A DNA stretch of 64,000 bases from Beta vulgaris subsp. vulgaris. Taxonomy: Eukaryota > Streptophyta > Magnoliopsida > Caryophyllales > Amaranthaceae. This document shows positions 24,000 through 37,224 of the stretch, in pieces (within the stretch, counting starts at the first letter, position 1; each line of letters opens with the position of its first letter). The DNA lies in assembly GCF_026745355.1 (NCBI RefSeq), contig NC_079204.1, positions 54,146,532 to 54,210,531 of the forward strand. The letters are read 5' to 3'. The notes beneath the pieces were generated by a model that ran no database searches, was not told the origin of the DNA, and saw only the letters and a program-made list of their open reading frames with translations. Made by a program: the position numbers and the translations under genes.

Positions 24000-26900
24000 G
24001 ATTGTAGGAGGATTTTTAGGGTTTTGATGTGAAATTATGAGTAAAAGGAAATGAAGAAGAGGGTAAATGAATGTTGAAATGAAGATGGATGTGTTTGAAA
24101 AACTAAGAAATATAGTAGTATATTGATTTGGGTTTGCTATACCCGTTTTCCTCCCCATAGAAATGGGTTCGAAATCTTTTTGTTTCAGATTTTGTGCCTG
24201 CTCAACAACAACAATGTCAAAGTCTTAATCACAAAACGATGGACTTGGTTACTGGTTAGGACCGGCAGTCCAAGATGTTAACCCCATAAGTCGCGTTTGA
24301 ACCATCTCATAAACCACAAAAACGGGTTATTCTTCTTTCGGCTAATATTAGTGCTTGTGATGGTGTTGACTGTTGAGGGAGCTAGTCGCTTCTCTCCAGC
24401 TCCTCCACACTGTCCAACAACCACAAGTACACACCCTTAAGCGTGGGTTAAGCCTTAAGGTAGCTAATACTTTTGTCTAAATATATTATGATTCTGATTT
24501 AGGCGTTTTTAAGGTTTCTTTTGCTTGATTTTATATGTTTTACTATATGATCACTGTCTTCTATGATTTGATTTTGATACTTACTTCATAAGATTATAAG
24601 AACCCAGTATTACTATCGTAATATTATGCCTTTTGACTCAATAAACAACTATGTCTACTACTTTTGATGTTTGGAGTTTGGACATTTCTCATCATGGTCT
24701 AGTGCTCACAACCTGATGGGGTCTAATCCATCTATTTGTGTAGCTATATTTGGTAGAATCACCATACTGTAGGAAATGACTCCATTCAGATTGCCTGCTT
24801 CCTTGTCCCTCCTTTAGTATCTTACAATCTGGTCATTGGCTCCTAAAAGAACGGAGATCTTTTCAGGGCAAGGTCATTTCCCCTAGAGGTATCGGACTCA
24901 ATTCTGTTTTTGGCCAGACATAGCTAGTAGAAAAGATATGAGATACGCGTCATTACAGGGTGTTATGTTCAGACCCTATAAAAGAATGGTTATCATTGAA
25001 GGTCATGGTTGATATATGATTAGACTATAGGATTGGATGTCATTCTAGGAAATAGTTAAATCCTACAGATGCAGAAAAACTTTAGGGCAGCAAATCATGG
25101 GTTAGACACTCACAATAAGTTATCATGGGAATGTCACATAACAGAAATATATAACTCTCCTAAGCTTAAACTCCAAATTTATTGAAAATAACTAATACTG
25201 CCACCTATTATTTCCTAATTCTCTAATAAATGGTGTTATTATTCTTACTGATGATGACTGAACCAGGCAATAGATTCATGCAGAAAATAGCGTTAGCGCT
25301 TTGTGTATAATGGACCATAAAACCGATCAAAGGTGCTTAGATTCATGTAAAAGTTTCTCTTGATCATATTAAGATATATTCTGTTTTGTAGTTTTCTCTA
25401 CTTTGACATGGCTAGAAGTTCTCATTAGCTTATTAACTTTCATCACAGAAGATGAAATGATATCTTGATTACTGCAATCTGTTCTGCAGAAATTTGTATA
25501 CAACCTCAAGCACTGCACTAAATGGTAAATGTATTTGATGGATTTGAAGCCTAATGATACTGGTTTACATAAATGATGTCTAAAGCATATTCGGACTTCA
25601 CATATCTAGCAGCATCAGTTAGATGCTTGAAATCCTGACGTCTTTCATCTGCAGCAAGGGGCATCGATTGGTGTATACTCTGTGTCTGTATACAATAAGG
25701 TAGGTTAAAAGTCTGCTGAAATCGTATCTTCATTTACGACAGAGAGTTATGATTAAAGTATGTTTATGTGGAAAAACAACGCAGTTAATGTTAGTGGAAG
25801 TTTCATTGAACCTGATCAAATGTTTTGCTACTTAACATCTGAGTCTCTAATGTAATGACAAATGGAGTACTAAACATATGGCTGATAGTATGATTAAAGT
25901 ATGTTTATGAGGAAATAAGATGCAGTTTATGTTAATTGCTTAGTGGAAGTTGCATCTAATCTTCAAATATTGTTATTCTAATGAAAGTGCGGTTTGCATT
26001 TCGTTACAGAAGCAGATAGATTAACAACAGTCACAAACTTCTCTAAAGTCATGTTAATATAATGTTGTTTAAGGGTACTTATTCTAGATGTTCCTTTTTG
26101 CTATTTGAAAAAAATGCATTGAATCATATTGGATGATTAATTAATGTATTAGATTTTAATTAGTTACACTAAATAACCTGATTTATTCTCACCATATAAT
26201 CAATATTTTGGCATGTCTTTATCTTGTGGTGGGATTAAGCAGCAGAAAATTTCCTCTGTGGATTCCACTTGTTTTGCATTAGAAATGTTAACCGTTGCGT
26301 GCCTGCCTCTTCATGATTATATGCAGGAAGGAAGCTCTAAAGTGGGTTCACACTTCACTATAATCTCATATAGGAGAGAGAGAGAAGAAACTGTCATCAT
26401 CTGCGAATGGACCAGCAGCAGCAAGATGACACCAGCAATGTTAGTTACTTTAACACCCAATTATAAGCTTTTCATGTTAAAGAATGATTTATATCATTTA
26501 AAACTTTTGCATAAACAACTCCTACAAATTTTCTTAATAATGGAGGTATCTATGCTACTCCAATCATTCATTTTATCTCAAGCATCCGTGTCCGATCCTT
26601 GACACTCCAACATGGGTATGGACAATTTCAACATTTCATTTTGAGCATAATCAGGAACTTCTTTTTTCATAAGATAGTAGACTTGGACACTTAGTCATAT
26701 ACTGATGTATCCGACTTCGCGTAACAAAGTTTTGCAGCAAAAAAGGCTGGGCCAGTCTGAGTTGTATAGTCATCTTGAGTGGCTCTAAAATTTATCAAAC
26801 CTTAATCTTTAGTTGTTGAAAAGCTTAGTTACCTTTATGTTAATGCATACTGTTTTTGATACGTTCAAGTAATTGTCTCTTTGAAACCTTTTGTTGTCAA

Positions 26901-27712
26901 CCTGTCATAAACTTATTCTTGCTAGATCAGTGGAAATAAACAGAGACTAACTCCCTAGATTCAACTACTTTTAATGTTATAAGATCTATGAAAAAATTGT
27001 AGCAGCATCTTAAAGGTGGCGTGTAAGTTCTTAACAAGCCTTTAATATTTGCTGATTATACGCATGAAATTTAAGTCTTGTCAATTTTATAAAAGGCAAA
27101 GCAGAATGAAAATTTACCAATCAGTAAGATTGCCTATAACTTACAGGCTTTCTTCTTGTCCATAAAACAAAAATAAACTAAGTTGCTATTTGCCTTTTGT
27201 CCTGCCACAACAAAAGCTTCCTGTTTGGCTATTCGCCAGGTTTTTTCGCTGACGCACGTAGTTATCCAATCTGAAGATGTTATACTTATGATATGTCTAA
27301 TGTAAGTCCACTTTATAAAGGAGTAGTTTTCTTTTTGTTAATCAAATTTTTGCTACTTGTTAATCTAGATTAAGCATAGAGTGGAAGTATCAATGATGAT
27401 ATATGCTACTTTTAACATATGGTTGTTTCCAACATCCACAACCTGTAGGTGTTTCTATACAACACTGACGTATAGCATAATGTTTAACCATGTGATTAGA
27501 GGATCTGTTGAGACTGCATATCATTATAATTATGATTAACATTATTATATGAAGTATTTTTTATCTTTTTTTATCATATTTATTGTTTATTTATGATTTG
27601 TAAGCCTGCTTTTAAATGGAATTCTCCAAGTCTCAAATCCCTCTTTTTATTATGCTAAAGACTGGTGCTGAGGTGCACATATAGCCTAATTGACACCAAT
27701 TTTAGAAAATCA
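24000..27712. other. Gene-poor region, no feature supported
   Basis: This is ordinary AT-rich sequence upstream of the PPR gene with short open frames only. The longest (26213-26602, 129 codons) has no recognisable domain and no convincing splice partners. The first 150-200 bases must hold the PPR promoter, but no clear TATA box could be assigned. Confidence 0.5.
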
Positions 27713-28004
27713 GGCCTTGTTTTGTATATAGGAAGTCCTACTTCCTAGGAAGTTATTTTTTCCATGTATTTGAAATTCCTAGGAAGTGTAAAATTGTGTT
27801 TGGTTGATAATGAGAAGTAGAACTTCCTATGGGAAGCTCTACTTACCTAGGGGACCTAGGTAAGTAACTTCCTCCATTTTGGAGGAAGTAGAACTTCCTA
27901 GGAAGTGCAAATTCCCATGATTTTGCCAACCAAACAACTTCATATACTTCTACTTCCTAGGAATTTGCACTTCCCATAATTTATTTTGTCAACCAAACAA
28001 GGCC
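27713..28004. mobile_element. Tourist/Harbinger-like MITE
   Basis: A 292-bp element begins GGCCTTGTTTTG and ends CAACCAAACAAGGCC, flanked on both sides by TCA, a 3-bp target duplication. The interior is a long imperfect fold-back made of GAAGTAGAACTTCCTAGGAA-type words, so the whole RNA could form one hairpin. A PIF/Harbinger-type origin is inferred from the 3-bp duplication and the ends. Confidence 0.8.
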
Positions 28005-31000
28005 TCAGTATACAGGAAACGGCATCTCTGCTGGAGTGCTGGTTAATAGCAGCCAACGGTTATGTTACTTGAACTTGGGTACTCACGTCGTACATGAGTT
28101 GTTGAATTAGTCCAACTCAGCTATTTTATGATCATTTTTCATAATGTTGGCCTAATATGAACCATTTTGACACAGATATTCGAGGTAAAGTGAAGAGTAC
28201 AAGTAACATAGGCCAGGTGAGACTACATATTTCGACCTCCACAATGATGCCTTAGTGATATGATTGGCAGTTTGGCACTAGTTACTATAGTAAGCTGTCA
28301 GCTAAAAGTTTAAGGTGATAGTTGAAAGTTCAGTTTGTGGGTTATTGGTTTTATCTTCTTACACTCATGTCCTAAACTTTCTGTGCTATTGTTTGATTGA
28401 GGAAGAAATATTTATTAGTGGGTTTATGGTAAACATTAATGTTTCTTGAACTAGTGCTCGTAATTATGGCATCTTTAAACCTACTAATTAAGATAACATA
28501 CAAAGTCTCACCTTTGAGAGAGTCCTAAAGGCTTAATCAAGAATCTAATGATGACTCACAAATACAATTGTGAGAAATGACGATGTTGGAAGAGCATATT
28601 ACACGTCAAGGGGTTTAAGAATTATCAACACAAATTATTAAACTGTCTTATATTGATGTAAACTGATTTTTAGTGATAAAATCTGTTTAAACTGAACATG
28701 TACATAGATTTTGTTGAACGTTCTTTACACTCACCATGATTATAAAACAATCTTGCAGCCTTCATGTGCCAGACCTCTGTTTTGATCCTTAATTCTCTTT
28801 GAAGAACTCCTGTATAGTGTATACTGTATACTGCAGCAGGTAAGTTAATACTACTTGATACTTATAAATCTTGCACTTTGGTTGAAAATGAGTGTGGTTA
28901 ACTTAAAGAAATGGTCCACCCCTCTAGATATTGTTCGGACCAACTACTTTCGGATTGTAATATGTTTAACATTATTAGTTAATGAATTAATTGCCATGTT
29001 TACCAAAAAACTTAAAGAAATGGTGGATCTTTGCAGTATAACTATAACCAGATTATAGTCATGATGTTATTGGGCAAATAAATTGTAAGTTGTGAAAGTG
29101 CACTTCCGAGATTATTCATAAATTAATTAGTAGTGCCAGTAAAAACCCCATACTGTTGTGAGTTTAACATGATCTTCAACCTTTTTTACTTGACCAAGTA
29201 TTTCTGGAAAGAAGAAAAATCATTCGTCAATTTTTGTCAAAAGATCTTCTAAAGCCGGAAAGATAGGAGAAAAGATGTTTAAAAATACTGGTCACACAAG
29301 TGATTTGTTTTGTGTATTATAGTGTATTGATCAAATACACTTCTTAAAAAGACTGTTTAACAACTTGTAGACTTACCAAATTAGAGCTGATCAAGACCAG
29401 CCTGACTCGACTCAATCGATTCAAGACGACTTTATCCTGGCCAAACCGTTAAAGTGGTCGTAATTATGACTTATACTATATCTTTCGAACTTATTTCATT
29501 AACTTATAACTTATTCTTGTTACAACCACACCACCAAACTTAAAAGGTTTAAACCAAATATGGGTCGGGTGCAATTTTGGAACATGTCGGCTTTTGTGGG
29601 TTGCAGGTCGGGTAGGGTTAAAATATGGGTTAATGACGCATTTTTATCAACTTTTTATATTTTTCTATTTTTCATATAAAATGAGTATATTTCATTTAAC
29701 TATACATATTTAGTATGATATAACGATGTCAAATTAACAAATCAAAGATATTAAAGTTGATGTTAAAGTATATTTTATGTAAATAATATAATATTGATTA
29801 CTTACTAGTCATATTATATAAAATATTATATTTTACATTTAAAAAATTTGGTCTTTAACATTTTATTAGAATTTCGGGTCAAGCAAATCGGGTCGGATCA
29901 TCTTAAGACAGGTTTACCCGTATCCTATCCTGACACGACGGATGATAATACCAATAATCTCACCTATTTCTTTGAAAGCAAATCTTTTCTTTTAACAAGG
30001 ACTAAGATCAACTTCACTATATTAGTCTTCACTCTTCTTTAGTAAGCAATGAGAGCATGAAGCAACAAAATGTGGTTCTAAATCTCTGATTGGATTGTAC
30101 TTTGTCATCATCTTATTATTAAACCAAAACCTTAGCTTTCAGATTGGGACCAAAAGTGAAAAAGTGAGTATGTTTTTAAGCGTTTTAAAAATTATAGTTA
30201 GTGCCTAATGAAAACCTCATATTGCTATATCACACACACACAAGAAAAAAGGTTTTGATCTTTAGCTAAAGTTTTGATATAGTAGGTAAATGATTGTTTC
30301 CTAAAGTTTCAATTATACAACTCCTGGATATTTCAACCTTTGACTATAAACTTTAATTTATGGATTAGATCAATGTCGCTAAATAATCTTTTTCTTCTTG
30401 GCTTCAATAATGGAGGATGCAAATTTCTTTGCATAAATCTGAAAACTACAATACTTGTATAAAGATGAGTTTTTGGTTTAAGAAAATGACAAGTTTGAGT
30501 TTTTTTTGGTTCATTTTTTCTCTTATAACATAAAGATGAGTTTTAAGTGGGATGAAATGGTTTTTATATGCTTTAGAAGTACATATAGATGAGTATATTG
30601 TATGAATTTTATGGATGATAGTTGTTCATGTTGCTGTTGTTTAAAGCTTTTTTCTTTGACTATAAAGCTTGAATATGAAAGGGTGAGTGAAAAAAAGAAC
30701 GGACAGTTGTTAATTAGACTAAGATCAGTTGCAATTTTATCAGTCATTGTTTACATAAAAGTTGTTGAAAAAGAAGGGTGCTCTTTTTCTCAAGAGTCAC
30801 TTTGGTTCATCAAAAGATAGGAGAAACCTTATGCTACTTGTATTATTAGTCACTTAGTAGCCTTTTTTTCCCTTTATGTGAACCTGATATTGGTGTGGTT
30901 AATCATATGAGCAGTAAAGCCTGCTTCAACTTCTTCAGGTAATGAAATTAATGTAATTTTACTTACATGATGTTCTTTTAATATGGTGCATCTTAGAGTA

Positions 31001-31190
31001 TTCACAAGAGTGTTCTCGATCTAGTGCGCGCCAATGAACATATTTATATATAAAAAGGTTGAGGGCACATGGTCATCACAAGTCGTCCTATAATACACAT
31101 GCATGTGCATTGTACACTGAGTTACCGGGTGCACGATGCAATTTAACCTAAAAGTATATGGGTTAAATTTCATCTACATCGCTCCATTAT
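28005..31190. other. Gene-poor region, no gene supported
   Basis: No protein-like frame was found. A patch at about 29390-29950 is enriched in GGGTCGGGT/GACCCG-type words (GGGTCGGGTGCAATTTTGG, CGGGTCAAGCAAATCGGG), a style common in decayed plant repeats, but it could not be assigned to a family. Confidence 0.45.
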
Positions 31191-31191
31191 A

Positions 31192-31431
31192 TATTCCGAC
31201 TGTAAAGAAGCTGTAAAATTTGTTAATCACAAGAAAGAATTTGACAAAGTGGCGAATATGATTAATGCTTGCAGGCAGTGGCGCACGAGATTCCCAAAAA
31301 TTCAGATTAAATACTGTCGGCGCGAGGGAAACAAAATTGCGGATGCTTTGGCAAAAACTTGTAGAAGTTCGGATATGACTTGTGTTGTAACTAGGGGTTT
31401 CTCATCCCCCAGTTATTGTAGGGATCTTTGA
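31192..31431 (+). pseudogene. RNase H domain fragment, LINE-derived
   Basis: The frame reads YSDCKEAVKFVN..., CRQWRTRFPKIQIKYCRREG and NKIADALAKTC, then a stop. This is the C-terminal half of the plant non-LTR/RVT-3 type RNase H: the SDC aspartate, the basic R-E-G-N-K-I-A-D-ALAK block and the final catalytic Asp. The first half with the DG motif is absent, so it is a 5'-truncated relic. Confidence 0.75.
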
Positions 31432-31439
31432 AAGTCGGA

Positions 31440-34000
31440 TTATATGAACCTTAATATTTGTACGGACCTTAATATTGTTATGTAATTGGCTTCTATTTTT
31501 CAAAAAAATAAAATAAAAAGAATTTCCTACCTCAAAAGATATTTAATGTGGTGTATTGGAGGGCATGACATGTTATTGTGGTAGAACTTATCTCTTTCCA
31601 TTTTTTTGTGTGTATATGTTCATATTATATGTAGATTTATTATCACACTACTACAGTGTTCCTTGCAGATACAGTGATACCATAATGGATCACATATAAA
31701 GATACGTTTCCCAAGTAATAGAAGTTGGCTTCTTTATATGACGTAAGAAGAGCAACATGCTAAAAGGAGGTGCAATTGGAACTTTGGAGTTAATTCTTTA
31801 ATGACATTTCTATAGTTTTATGGTCAATCTTTTATGTTTCAGGAGGTACCCAATTATTGCTTTATCTCATAGTAGAACTCAAATCTTTTTCACCACCTGG
31901 AATGCAGACAGAAGAAGCCTAAGTGAGAAACCTTGATGATTTGATGAACAAATTTGTAATTGCAACACTCTATATATTAATACTGTATTTTCATGTAGCA
32001 ACTAGCAACACATCACTTTGAAAGTTAAATTTCGTGCAAACTGTGATCATATATTTGGATCGATATATAGTAAGAAATATAGTCATTCGGGATTTAACTA
32101 CTTACATTTGTTTTCGCTTTCAAGCATGTGCATTAGAGACTGTACGAACTACGAAACAAGTATTTTATACTTTATACTAATCCTAAACAACTTTAGATTC
32201 TCTCAGGGTGAATAAATAGCAATAGAATCTGTAAAAATTATGTTTTAAAAGCAAAAGACATGGAATCAAGTTGCAAGGCCAAGCTTCAAAGTGGAATCTT
32301 AGACATCTCGAAGAGGCCCAGGGCAGAGGATCACTTGTGCCTGCCTCCTGGAGCTGTCTCTTCATTACTTACTATTTTTAGGGCACAATGGGCCCATTAA
32401 GGCTCACTCAATGACCTCTCTTCTTTCATACTTCTTTAATATTTTAGTTTCAACAATTTAATATTTAGATTTGTCGACACACAGTTTTGACCATTTAATA
32501 TTATTTTTTTTATAATTAGACCATTAATATCATTAATGATGAAATAGTAAAAACAATGTTAAAGAAGTGCGATAAATCTAGTGTCTAACAATTAAGATTA
32601 CGACATGCAAGTAAAAAATCAAATGTCGTAACTAAGAAATAGAGGGTAGTATAATTTTATATTTCGATTCTTGAACATCTATAATTTAATTTAAGTATTC
32701 GCATTTGTTAATAATTTTTATACCTATATATAAAAAAAATATTAGAAAAAGAAAAAGAGAAAGAAGGGAGAACCGACCACTTGTAGATTGGTAAATCCAT
32801 GGTTCTTGGTATTAGTGGCAAAATTGCAATGACATGACTTTGAAGAAGGGATGATTGGGGGGTGATTAGATGTCCACTTAAGCCATTGTCGCTTATGCGT
32901 TCTTTGGAACTACACATACATGAGGACATAAATATTAAGATTTTCTGATTTTTCATGATTGATTATGTCATTACAATTAACAAGCTGTTGATATTTTAAG
33001 CATACAAGAAATTGGCACTTGATATCATTGGGTTTCATCATTTGTGCTTCCTAATGTTTTGGACACATCATCGATGTGGCTACTAAAGTACTCTATATAA
33101 GTATATAACATATGTGTGCTTGCTTATTTTTTATTTTTCCTAAATACTTGGCCTTGAAAGAATTTGCCTACTTTCTCCCTAATCTTCTCCGGTTCTTCTT
33201 ATTCAAAAATTATTAAAAAAGACGGCATAATTTTAATATAAAAATAGATTTAGTCATTAAATAGATAAATTAGTCACTGAAATAAATTAACCTAGTCACT
33301 ATCAGACTAATCGTTCTCTTTTTAATATTGGACTTACCATTACCTAATTTTAATTTAAAAGTAGACAGTCTCTTACAATACAAACTCCTTATTTAGTTTT
33401 TTTTAATTAAAATTTAAATGTCTAACCGTTCATTTTTATATAATTACTAGACTTGTGAGTTGTGGATTGAGTCATATTTTATCTAAAAAGTAACTTTTTT
33501 TCTTTTTTAAAAGATACTACTTTCTGTCTTCCTTATTGATTTTCTTAACTTAATTTGCACATCTTCTAATGCACATCTTTGATGATTAATATATATTCAC
33601 ATATTTGTAAAAATTTATTTAATAAAAGTACTCTTTGAAGCAAAATAAAATAAGATCCTATTGTTTTTTTATATATTAGAAAGAAAATTAGAATATTTTA
33701 TGTAATTCTAAATATTGTCAAGATTTCAAGAAACATCACTTAGAAACGGGAGAGTATATTATTTTTATTAAAATAATTTTAAAATAAAATTAAGTAATAT
33801 ATACTGCATATGATTAAAAATAGGCAGAAACTTGGACAAGACCATCAATTAGTTAATCAAAAGTAGTAAAAGTTATGAAAGAACAAGGAGTAAGTTAAAT
33901 AGTACTACTTGTTTTTGATAACTTTTGCTACTTAGTAAAAGTTATGAAATAAAAAGGAGTAAGTTAAATAGTACTACTTATTTTTGATTTAATTAACTAA
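31440..34000. other. AT-rich intergenic region, nothing assigned
   Basis: No gene is supported. A short, GC-richer island at about 32255-32385 has an open frame on both strands (starting MESSCKAKLQ on plus) with no recognised domain. The rest is AT-rich with poly-A/T runs. Confidence 0.45.
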
Positions 34001-34260
34001 CTAGTTATTAGGACCGGATTATGTCACGGGTAAGAAAAATTTCATTTATTAACATAATACTTTATGATAATAATTCTAAATACAACTTAGTCTAGTGGTT
34101 AAGACTTTAATTAGTATATGTAATAGAGGTCTTGGGATCAAACCCTATACTACACAATTTCTAATTTTTTTTATTGTACATGGATTACATGAGTAAAACT
34201 CTCTAGGGAGAGCGCCACGTGGCACAGTTTCTTGTTTATGCACGCCTTTTAATATATTTA
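34001..34260 (-). mobile_element. Helitron-like element, copy A (5' end interrupted)
   Basis: On the minus strand the element ends in CTAG followed by the host base, after a degenerate hairpin, as non-autonomous Helitrons do. It aligns along its length with the adjacent copy at 34261-34529, including the shared AGAGCGCCACGTGGCAC and GCACGCCTTTTAATATATT words. Its 5' end is abutted by that copy. A tRNA-like module (TAGTCTAGTGGTTAAG ... GGGATCAAACCC) lies at about 34091-34147. Confidence 0.65.
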
Positions 34261-34529
34261 CTAGTTATTAGGCCCGGGCTATGCCCCGGGTAAGAATATT
34301 TTCATTTATTAATATTGTACTTTGATATGATATCACTAAATACAACTTGGTCTAGTGGCTAAAACTTTAGTATATGAACTTGAGGTCCCGAGATCAAACC
34401 TATACTATGTAATTTCTAATTTTTTTTATTGTACATGGATTACATCTTACATGAACTAAAACTCCATAGGGAGAGCGCCACGTGGCACCGTTCCTAGTTT
34501 ACGCACGCCTTTTAATATATTAGTATAGA
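34261..34529 (-). mobile_element. Helitron-like element, copy B
   Basis: Read on the minus strand it starts TCTATACTAATATATTAAAA with host A before it. It ends with the hairpin ACCCGGGGCATAGCCCGGGC, the tail CTAATAACTAG, then host T. This is the Helitron signature: 5' TC, 3' hairpin, CTAG, insertion between A and T. At 269 bp it is non-autonomous. Inside, TTGGTCTAGTGGCTAAAAC with GAGATCAAACC forms a tRNA-like A/B box pair on the plus strand. Confidence 0.75.
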
Positions 34530-34791
34530 TATAGATTATTGATGGTCTGACCAATGCATTGAAGTTAAATATATCAACTACTTTTCATATTATTTGTACA
34601 TTCTTATTTAGTATTTCCTCCATTCCTTTTTAATCTCACACTTTTTTTTTTGATCTATTTCTTTTTAATCTACACACTGTTACTTTTTTTTTTTAATCTT
34701 TCTTAACACGTCACATATGCTTATTCCTCTTTTTTCACCCATACTGTCCATTTTTAATTTAAAATAAGGGTTATGCTATATTACTAGTGGA

Positions 34792-36272
34792 AAAATGAAG
34801 AAGGGCTGCGCTAAAAAAGGCATGTAGGGCTGCGCTTTTTGACAGCAGCCCTTTCAGTAGCAGCCCTTCACTTTTTAAGTAGGGCTGCGCTAGAAAAGCG
34901 CAGCCCTTAAGCTAGAAGGGCTGCGCTAGTTAGGAAAAAGCGCAGCCCTTCTAGCCCAGAAGGGCTGCGCTAGTTAGGAAAAAGCGCAGCCCTTCTGGGC
35001 TAGAAGGGCTACGCTTTTTCCTAACTAGCGCAGCCCTTCCTACCAAAAAAAAAAAAAAAAAATTTTTTTTTTATTTTGTCATTTTTTTACTCATAATCTC
35101 ACATTTTCTGAAATTAAACAGAAGAGAAACGAAACGAAAATACTAAACCCAAAACAATAAAAAGAATGAAACGAAAATGAAAAAAAGGAACAAAAACTAA
35201 TATACAAAGAGAAGTATACAATAAGTATACAGAAGTATACAAGAACATTATCAAAATAAACAAAGAGAAGTATACAAGAATAACATTAATCAAAATAAAC
35301 AAGAGAAGTATACAAGAATAACATTAATCAAAATAAACAAAGAGAAGTATACAAGAATAACATTAATCAAAATAAACAAAGAGAAGTATACAAGAATAAC
35401 ATTAATCAAAATAAACAAAGAGAAGTATACAAGAACATTAATCAAAACAAAGAGAAGTATACAAGCAAGAACATTAATCAAAACAAAGAGAAGTATACAA
35501 GAACATTAATCAAAATATATAAACAAAGAGAAGTATACAAGAACATTATAGATCTGAAAAAATACAAGAACTACAACCTAATAATGTTTAAATACATAAA
35601 ACAAAACCCAAATACATAATTTAAAGGAAAAAAATTTTCCGGAAAAACTTAAAATGGGTATTTGGAGGTTTAAACGAACTCGGATGGCTTAAAAAGCCTA
35701 AACGTCACGGCATAGCAGTGAGTTTGACTCGTTGGCTCGTTCCGCTTCCGAAAAGGTATCACAATAGGCAATCGGACTCCGTCGCCATGTTTAGTGCAAA
35801 TCATTTCAAGGTTTTTGTCGCAAATGTTTATGGGAGTTTTTGAGAGAGAAGAGAGGATGAGAGAGAAGAGAGGATGAGAGAAAGGAGGAAAGGAATAATA
35901 GGGACGTGAGAGAGGAGAGAGAATGAGGGATAATATATTTGACGAATCCCCGCTCAATATTTCAAAGCCCGCGATTCCGAAATTTCAAATTTTTTCAGGA
36001 AGGGCTGCGCTTTTTTAAAAAAGCGCAGCCCTACTAAGCAGAAGGGCTGCGCTTTTTTAAAAGCGCAGCCCTTCTTACCTACAGAAGGGCTGCGCTTATT
36101 TAAAAAAGCGCAGCCCTACTAGTGAAGGGCTGCGCTTTTTTTAAAAAGCGCAACCCTTCTGCTTAGTAGGGTTGCGCTTTTTTAAATAAGCGCAGCCCTT
36201 CACTAGTAGGGTTGCGCTTTTACGAAAAGCGCAGCCCTTCCTGCGCAGCCCTTTATGTTTTTTCCCCTAGTG
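34792..36272. mobile_element. Non-autonomous CACTA element
   Basis: The left end reads TACTAGTGGAAAAAT and the right end reads CACTAGGGGAAAAAAC on the opposite strand. Both are flanked by the 3-bp duplication TAT (34789-34791 and 36273-36275), as expected for CACTA/En-Spm transposons. The left terminal base is T where C is canonical. Many subterminal palindromes built on AAGGGCTGCGCTTTTT fill 34801-35040 and 35999-36250. No transposase is present. The middle holds a tandem repeat and a short GC-richer block (35640-35960). Confidence 0.85.
35203..35545. repeat. About 38-bp tandem repeat inside CACTA element
   Basis: Roughly eight units contain AAACAAAGAGAAGTATACAA and AATAACATTAATCAAAAT; units in the middle are nearly identical and the ends are shortened. 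The repeated open frame on the minus strand (VYFSLFILINVIL...) is produced by the repeat and not a gene. Confidence 0.85.
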
Positions 36273-36564
36273 TATGCAACCCTTAGGATTGCATATAAGA
36301 CATAAATACACTACTTAAAATGGAAATAAGTTGTGAATTTATGGAAAATTTTTGCATCAATTGATGTAATAAGTGATCAATTAATGCAACTTATTTCCAT
36401 TTTTAGCTTCTTATATACATCCCTTAGGCTGCATATAGCTTTTCCCTTAAAATAATAATAGACCTTATAATTTCTCTCTCTACCTTTTTAGTTTTCCTCT
36501 CTCGATCACTTTTAGACTTTTTTCTTGTTATTTTCCTAAAGTAAAGTAAGTAAATTTAAAAAGA

Positions 36565-36568
<4 letters not shown>

Positions 36569-36605
<37 letters not shown>

Positions 36606-36806
36606 TGAGTTCATATGAGAATGCTTACTTATATGAGAAATGGAAATGAATTTTACGCGCTACAACTCTTATGATGAAGTGATATAACTCTAATGAAAAA
36701 ATGATGAAACTCCAAAAAGAAAAAAAATATTAAGAAAAAAAATCATTCTCATTTCTCATACATGTAAGGAGTATTCTCATGTAATCTTATATATATATAT
36801 ATATAA
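36569..36806. mobile_element. Inverted-repeat MITE inserted in a TA microsatellite
   Basis: (TA)n tracts at 36569-36603 and 36788-36806 flank a unit whose ends are inverted repeats of about 50 bases. The left has AGAATGCTTACTTATATGAG then AAATGGAAATGA; the right has TCATTCTCATTTCTCATACA then TGTAAGGAGTATTCTCA. TA-microsatellite flanks recall elements that target such tracts. Confidence 0.6.
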
Positions 36807-37224
36807 AATGAAGATTGTGTTTCGTGGGTTAAATTTATTTAGTACTATTCTAACGGTATACGATTTATTGTTTATGATAAAATTAAAGAGAAGTCATCAT
36901 CAAACAAATACAACAATTGACTTGAAATAAATTTTTGTATTATGAAAGGATTATATACAAGTAGTATCAAATTTTTTTTCCCTAGCCTTCATATGTTCTC
37001 CTAGCCTTCACATGCCATATCACTCAAGAGTCAAGAAGAATCAAATGCGTCATGAAAAGATGAATAAGAACTTTCTATTAATTTGGGAACAGATAACTGT
37101 CAAGGTTGGCAAGAGAATATCTAGTCCTGTCAATTCCCGAATTACTTATGGTTGGCTTTACATGATGTAACAAATCAATCATTCCTTATCCCAATTCCCA
37201 TGTACATTTTTTTTAACAAAGAAT

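Noticed and set aside
26213..26602. 129-codon frame as a gene
   Set aside because: No recognisable domain, no splice partners, composition like the neighbouring intergenic DNA.
32183..32385. GC-richer island with frames on both strands, considered as a small gene or microRNA precursor
   Set aside because: No known microRNA was recognised, no convincing hairpin by eye, no protein domain.
35114..35481. Hydrophobic VYFSLFILINVIL repeat frames as a membrane protein
   Set aside because: Arises from a 38-bp tandem repeat inside the CACTA element; periodicity is that of the DNA repeat.
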